Below are positions 13,989 to 17,430 of a stretch of 17,430 bases of DNA, piece by piece. Source of the DNA: an uncultured Alphaproteobacteria bacterium (GTDB taxonomy: Bacteria > Pseudomonadota > Alphaproteobacteria > Rhizobiales > Ancalomicrobiaceae); NCBI GenBank assembly GCA_937892955.1, contig CALBKH010000076.1, forward strand, positions 1 to 17,430. The letters run 5' to 3'. The notes beneath the pieces are model-generated. The model had not been told where the DNA came from. It worked only from the letters and a program-made list of their open reading frames with translations, and searched no databases. The position numbers were made by a program, and so were the translations under genes. Numbering within the stretch: position 1 is the first letter of the stretch; each line of letters opens with the position of its first letter.

Positions 13989-14477
13989 TCAGCTCTCCTT
14001 GAAGCCGTATTCCGGGACGCCCTGCTCGGCGCCGTAGTACTTGTAGGGCAGGAACTTGCCCGACATGGTGATGCGCACCCGGTCGCCCTTCGGGTTGGGC
14101 TCGCGCTCGAACGCCATGTCGAAGTCGATCGCCGACATGATGCCGTCGCCGAACTCCTCCTCGATCAGCGCCTTCCACGCCGGGCCGTTGACCATCACCA
14201 ACTCGTAGAAGCGGTAGATCAGCGGATCGGTCGGCGGCATCGCCGTCCCGGCGCCGCGCATCGGCACTTCGTTGAGCATCGCCTCTTCCGCCGCGGTGAG
14301 CCCGAAGAGGCCGGCGGCGCGTGCCGCCAGCGGCTTCACCAACTTCATCTGGCCGAGCAGGGCGCCGACCACCAGCACCGGCGACATGCCACCGATCTCG
14401 TTGCAGATGTGGGCCCAGCTCCAGCCCTTCTCGCGTTTGATGTCGAGGATCTTCTCGGTCAGCTCTTCACGCTTCAT
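13989..14477 (-). CDS. cynS: Cyanate hydratase (cyanase)
   Basis: A 162-residue cyanase, which converts cyanate and bicarbonate to ammonia and two CO2, detoxifying cyanate or using it as nitrogen source. It normally forms a decamer in the cytoplasm. The N-terminal helical domain (KGWSWAHICNEIGG, VGALLGQMKL) and the C-terminal catalytic domain are both present. The catalytic triad is Arg89 and Glu92 in YRFYELVMV and Ser115 in FGDGIMSAIDF. The block TMSGKFLPYK matches the usual end, after which about 16 residues (YYGAEQGVPEYGFKES) extend beyond the E. coli protein. The ATG at 14477 has GGAGAC upstream. No carbonic anhydrase (cynT), transporter or cynR regulator lies next to it, so it appears to be a single-gene unit. 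Confidence 0.95.
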   Translation of the reverse strand: MKREELTEKILDIKREKGWSWAHICNEIGGMSPVLVVGALLGQMKLVKPLAARAAGLFGLTAAEEAMLNEVPMRGAGTAMPPTDPLIYRFYELVMVNGPAWKALIEEEFGDGIMSAIDFDMAFEREPNPKGDRVRITMSGKFLPYKYYGAEQGVPEYGFKES

Positions 14478-14707
14478 CGCTCGTCTCCGGGAGAGGATCG
14501 TGTCGGGAAACGACCCCGCCACGGCCGCCGCGAGTCACGAGACCGACGCCGACGGCGGAGCGAAGGGAGCAAGCGATGTGCCAGGGAGAAGCGACCGAAT
14601 CCTGTGTGCAAGAAGCGGCGGCCCGCTCGCCGGCGAGGCAGGGTGCCGCTTATCCGGGCAGAGATCCGACACCGCGGACGAGCGAACCTCGGCCGGTCGG
14701 CACGGCC
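14478..14707. other. Intergenic region between cynS and the Trm112-like gene
   Basis: This 230-bp stretch should hold the cynS promoter and the end of the prdX-to-Trm112 transcription unit. I see no supported gene and no clear promoter. CTCGCCGGCGAG (14626-14637) is a perfect 12-bp palindrome. A 5-bp stem (14691-14695 with 14703-14707) abuts the stop of the Trm112-like gene but lacks a T tract. Confidence 0.5.
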
Positions 14708-14917
14708 TCAGTCGAGCTGCCGCGCCTCGTCGGCGAGCATGATCGGGATGCCGTCGCGGATCGGATAGGCGAGACGCGCGGCGCGCGACACCAGTTCCTG
14801 CCGCTCGGCGTCGTATTCGAGCGTCGTGCGGGTCAAGGGGCAGACCAGCAGTTCGAGCAGACGCGGGTCGAGCCGGCCACGGCGACGATCTTCCACCAGT
14901 GCGGTTTCGTCGGTCAT
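14708..14917 (-). CDS. Trm112/UPF0434-family small protein
   Basis: A 69-residue protein with the Trm112-like layout: a helix, then LLELLVCPLTRTTLEYD, ELVSRAARLAYPIRDGIPIML and a short end. In archaea and eukaryotes Trm112 activates several tRNA, rRNA and release-factor methyltransferases; the bacterial short form is less studied. Only one cysteine of the usual zinc site is present (CPLTR), so zinc binding is unlikely. The frame is open upstream, but the ATG at 14917 with GAGGGGG before it gives the normal length. It lies 10 bp after the LON-domain gene and is the last gene of the run. Confidence 0.88.
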   Translation of the reverse strand: MTDETALVEDRRRGRLDPRLLELLVCPLTRTTLEYDAERQELVSRAARLAYPIRDGIPIMLADEARQLD

Positions 14918-14927
14918 CTCGGCCCCC

Positions 14928-15605
14928 TCACTGCAGCGGCGTCGGCCCACCGTCGCCCTCGAGCGTGCGCTCGGTGATCGCCACCAGGAGCGCCGCCCGG
15001 GTGGCGAGGTCCGGCGCCGCGAGCAGCGCCTGCTTCTCTCGCGGCCCGCACGGCGACATCATCGCCAGCCCGTCGACCAGCGTCTCGTTGGAGGCCGCCT
15101 CGAAATGCGACCACTCGACCGTCATCTCGTTGGCGTCGAGATAGGCGCGAAGCGTCCCGAGCAGAGCCGAGCGATCGACCGCCTCCTCACCGAGCCCGGT
15201 GTGGAAATCGTCGGCGAAGCCCGAGCAGTCGTAACGCACCTGGCGGTAGGGCGTGGTGGTCGCCAGTTCCTCGGTGACGGTGAAGCGGGCGATGCCGATC
15301 AGGGTGATGATCGTCCGTCCGTCACCGGTCTCGGCGAACTGGGTGATCCGCCCGAGACAGCCGATCTCCTCCAGCGGCGGCCGGCGGTCCCGCTCGCCGG
15401 CCGGCACGTCGATGCGCGGCTGGATCAGCCCGATCAACCGATCGCCGGCGAGCGCCGCGTCGACCATGGCGAGATAACGCGGCTCGAAGACGTTGAGCGG
15501 CAGCGCCCGGCGCGGCAGCAGCAGCGCCCCGGTCAGTGGAAACAGCGGGATCACCGCCGGCAGGTCGTCCGGACCCTCGTAGGAGCGATTGCCGGCACGC
15601 GTCAT
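14928..15605 (-). CDS. LON substrate-binding-domain protein
   Basis: A 225-residue stand-alone LON N-terminal (LAN) domain protein, lacking the ATPase and protease domains. The signature is VIPLFPLTGALLLPRRALPL, then NVFEPRYLAMVDAAL (38-52), then IGCLGRITQF and RFTVTEEL. In Lon protease this domain recognises unfolded substrates. The function of the stand-alone bacterial form is not established, and an adaptor or chaperone role is only inference. The ATG at 15605 follows AAGGAG, which overlaps the end of the cnoX gene upstream (gap 10 bp). The gene is tightly linked to cnoX and the Trm112-like gene. Confidence 0.9.
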   Translation of the reverse strand: MTRAGNRSYEGPDDLPAVIPLFPLTGALLLPRRALPLNVFEPRYLAMVDAALAGDRLIGLIQPRIDVPAGERDRRPPLEEIGCLGRITQFAETGDGRTIITLIGIARFTVTEELATTTPYRQVRYDCSGFADDFHTGLGEEAVDRSALLGTLRAYLDANEMTVEWSHFEAASNETLVDGLAMMSPCGPREKQALLAAPDLATRAALLVAITERTLEGDGGPTPLQ

Positions 15606-15615
15606 GATCGCTCCT

Positions 15616-16560
15616 TCAGGCGAAGAGGACCGACGACAGGCGACGGCGCCCGTAGAGCGTCGCCGGATCCTTCGGACCCCAGGCCTCGAAGAAGGTGAGA
15701 AGCTGCTTGCGCGCCGCCTCGTCGTTCCACGGCCGGTCGCGGCGGATGATCTCGATCAGACTGTCGACCGCCGCCTGTTCGTGACCGGTCGCCGCCAGGA
15801 TCAGCGCCAACTCGTAACGCGCCTGATGGTCGTTCGGGTCGTGGGCGATGCGCGCCTCGAGCGCCACCGGGTCGCCGAGCGCCGCGGTCTTCTCGGCGAG
15901 CGCGATGCGCGCCTGCACCGCGGCGACGCGCGGGTCCTTGGCGGCGGCCGCCGGCACCGTGGCGAGGAGTTTCTTCGCCGTGTCGAGATCGCGGATGGCG
16001 ACGTGCACGTCGGCGAGGCCGAGCAGAGCGTCGAGGTTCTCCGGCTCCATCTGGTGGGCCCGGGCGAAGAGCTCGATCGCCGACTGGACGTCGCCGGCGT
16101 CGAGCGCCGCCTGCGCCTCGCTCACCAGCGCCTCGGCGTCCGAGGGGGCGGCCGGACCGCAGACCTTGTCGATGAAGGTCTGGATCTGGCTCTCCGGCAC
16201 CGCACCCATGAAGCCGTCGACCGGCTGGCCGCCCTTGAAGGCGATGACCGCCGGGATCGACCGGATGCCCATCTGTCCCGCCACTTCCGGGTGATGGTCG
16301 ATGTTCATCTTGACCAGCTTCACCCGCCCCTTGGCGGCGCGCACCACCTTCTCGATGGTCGGCGCGAGCTGCTTGCACGGCCCGCACCACTCGGCCCAGA
16401 AGTCGACCAGCACCGGCACCTGCTTGGAGGCGTCGATGACGTCGGTCATGAATTCGGCGGTGGTCGTCTCCTTGACCAGATCGTCGCCGCCGGCGGGCTT
16501 GGCCGCGGCCGGTTTCATCGTGGGGAAGGCGGAGCCGTAGGAGAAGGTCGGGCCGGTCAT
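15616..16560 (-). CDS. cnoX: Chaperedoxin CnoX-like thioredoxin-TPR protein
   Basis: A 314-residue protein with a thioredoxin domain (about 30-135) fused to a TPR-like domain (about 138-314), the layout of CnoX/YbbN. CnoX holds unfolding proteins and passes them to GroEL or DnaK during oxidative stress. The active site is WCGPC (58-62) with cis-Pro103 in SIPAV. E. coli CnoX lacks the CXXC pair; the Caulobacter protein has it and acts as a reductase, so this one is likely redox-active. The TPR part contains EAQAALDAGDVQSAIELFAR and AGHEQAAVDSLIEIIRR-type helices. The frame is open to 16671, but the ATG at 16560 with GGAAAG upstream gives the expected start. Older annotations would call it trxA or thioredoxin. 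Confidence 0.92.
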   Translation of the reverse strand: MTGPTFSYGSAFPTMKPAAAKPAGGDDLVKETTTAEFMTDVIDASKQVPVLVDFWAEWCGPCKQLAPTIEKVVRAAKGRVKLVKMNIDHHPEVAGQMGIRSIPAVIAFKGGQPVDGFMGAVPESQIQTFIDKVCGPAAPSDAEALVSEAQAALDAGDVQSAIELFARAHQMEPENLDALLGLADVHVAIRDLDTAKKLLATVPAAAAKDPRVAAVQARIALAEKTAALGDPVALEARIAHDPNDHQARYELALILAATGHEQAAVDSLIEIIRRDRPWNDEAARKQLLTFFEAWGPKDPATLYGRRRLSSVLFA

Positions 16561-16717
16561 CGTGTCTTTCCGAGGTCGTTTCGGGATGCCGTGGGGTCGA
16601 GCGAGCACTCGCCGCGGCACCGTGTGTCGGGATGTCGAATGAAAGATGGGGTCAAAGGCGGCGATCCGCAATCACCCCGTCTCGCCGAACGCCGATCGGT
16701 CGCAGGCGCGAGCCCGC
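16561..16717. other. Spacer between prdX and cnoX
   Basis: This 157-bp gap follows the prdX stop on the minus strand and may contain a promoter for cnoX. I find no convincing -35/-10 pair. A CCCCATCT string on the minus strand resembles a heat-shock -10 element but lacks a matching CTTGAA-like -35 at proper spacing. Confidence 0.4.
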
Positions 16718-17242
16718 TCAACCCTCGTCGTCCACCACGATCTTGCCGTTCGAAACGGTGACGATCAGCGGCGGGTGGCCGGTTTCGCCGAGGAAGCGCA
16801 CCAGATCCTCGCGCCGGATCGACGTCGTGGCGGTGTTCTCCAGCGGATGGAAGTTGAGGATCTCGTGCTCCATCATCGGCGCATCGATCACCATGGTGAC
16901 CTGCGCCTCCGTGTCGTTGACCACCCCGAACGGCGTCACCGCGCCGGGGATGACGCCGAGAAGCTCCATCAGCAGCTCGGCCTTGCCGAAGGTGACGCGG
17001 CCCGAGGCGCCGATCTTGTCCGAGATCGCCTTCAGATCGATCGCCGCATCGGCCTCCGCCGTCACCAGGAACACCCGCCCCTTCTTGTCCTTGAGCAGCA
17101 GGTTCTTCGAATGCCCGCCGGGGATCGCGTGCTTGATCTCGCGGCTCTCGGCGACGGTGAAGACCGCCGGGTGGTCGTGGGTCTTCGTCTCGATGCCGAG
17201 TTCGACGAAGCGGGCGAGGAGATCGGCGCGGGTCAGTGGCAT
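16718..17242 (-). CDS. proX: Prolyl-tRNA deacylase (ProX/PrdX, YbaK-EbsC fold)
   Basis: A 174-residue free-standing editing domain that hydrolyses alanyl-tRNA(Pro) mischarged by prolyl-tRNA synthetase. The YbaK fold is complete. GGHSKNLLLKDKKG (42-55) holds the conserved lysine (Lys46). LGVIPGAVTPFGVVND (95-110) and FHPLENTATTSI (131-142) are family signatures. Alphaproteobacterial ProRS usually lacks the internal editing domain, so trans editing by this protein makes sense. The start is ATG 17242. It is the first gene of the minus-strand run leading to cnoX, 157 bp away, and its upstream region borders an insertion-sequence fragment. Confidence 0.92.
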   Translation of the reverse strand: MPLTRADLLARFVELGIETKTHDHPAVFTVAESREIKHAIPGGHSKNLLLKDKKGRVFLVTAEADAAIDLKAISDKIGASGRVTFGKAELLMELLGVIPGAVTPFGVVNDTEAQVTMVIDAPMMEHEILNFHPLENTATTSIRREDLVRFLGETGHPPLIVTVSNGKIVVDDEG

Positions 17243-17291
17243 GGGAAGGGTCTCGTGCGGTCGGCGCGGGTTCGACGAAGCGCTCTTCTAG

Positions 17292-17430
17292 AATCTTTCC
17301 GTCACGAAGGGTACCGCCCACCTCACCCGTCGGTCCGCTCGCTCATCGCTGCCGGAGGTGTTGCTGTTGGTGGTATGCGGGACGATCGGCGCCTGCGACG
17401 ATTTCGACGAGATCGTCGAACGGGGTGAGG
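17292..17430 (+). pseudogene. ISAs1-like transposase N-terminal fragment, partial
   Basis: The frame opens after a TAG at 17289 and runs off the window end. From 17346 it reads SLPEVLLLVVCGTIGACDD and then FDEIVERGE, which matches the DDE_Tnp_1-associated N-terminal region of ISAs1-type transposases. Upstream in this frame there is no ATG or GTG before the conserved motif. In the next frame the codons just before it read GPLAHR, so a 1-base deletion near 17347 would restore a more typical HRLPEVL join. A degraded or 5'-truncated copy is therefore likely, but only about 28 recognisable residues are visible. No terminal inverted repeat is evident. Confidence 0.55.

Noticed and set aside
12676..14037. 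453-codon plus-strand frame overlapping ftsY
   Set aside because: It is a frame-shifted shadow of ftsY with no recognisable domain.
14708..14917. Loss of zinc-site cysteines in the Trm112-like protein as a sign of decay
   Set aside because: From memory, alphaproteobacterial UPF0434 proteins commonly have CPxT instead of CPxC, so this is probably normal for the clade.
16600..16660. CCCCATCT string as a heat-shock promoter for cnoX
   Set aside because: There is no CTTGAA-like -35 at suitable spacing, so the match is likely chance.

Overview
The window is about 17.4 kb of high-GC bacterial chromosome. Gene content and order point to an alphaproteobacterium, most likely in the order Hyphomicrobiales (Rhizobiales). 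Indicators are the etfA-hbd pair, the gloB/DUF985-cupin pair beside a divergent methyltransferase-like gene, the ffh-rpsP-rimM-trmD-rplS block, the dapF-mtaB-ftsY operon, and a run of prolyl-tRNA deacylase, CXXC-type CnoX, LON-domain and Trm112 genes. I cannot place it to genus. Almost everything is ordinary core chromosome, densely packed with short spacers and 4-bp start/stop overlaps. I see no phage, CRISPR array, defence island or tRNA/rRNA gene.

Left part (1-4358): the last codons of etfA, then hbd (3-hydroxybutyryl-CoA dehydrogenase), then a ten-helix DMT/EamA exporter on the + strand. Convergent to the exporter are gloB (glyoxalase II) and a DUF985 cupin on the - strand. Divergent from gloB is a methyltransferase-fold protein whose SAM-binding motif is degenerate.

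Centre left (4359-8574): a 220-bp spacer carries a cluster of hairpins, including two related 16-bp palindromes whose differences are all compensated. Then comes the - strand translation/secretion operon, transcribed in the order ffh, rpsP, rimM, trmD, rplS. It encodes the SRP GTPase, two ribosomal proteins, the 30S maturation factor RimM and the tRNA m1G37 methyltransferase. rplS has its own promoter candidate and a strong terminator.

Centre (8575-13909): an exported Pro/Ala-rich protein with a GyrI-like domain and a SAM methyltransferase (both - strand) lie between ffh and the + strand operon dapF-mtaB-ftsY. The two SRP GTPases, Ffh and its receptor FtsY, are therefore encoded within about 7 kb in opposite directions.

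Right part (13910-17430): a stand-alone cyanase (cynS). Then a - strand run transcribed as prdX, cnoX, LON-domain protein, Trm112-like protein, which looks like a stress/translation quality-control group. The last ~90 bp encode a piece of an ISAs1-like transposase that has no visible start and runs off the window.

I do not see a convincing undescribed system. The most notable points are the covarying twin palindromes at 4365-4478, the exported GyrI-like protein, the degenerate methyltransferase at 3603-4358 and the lone cyanase gene.
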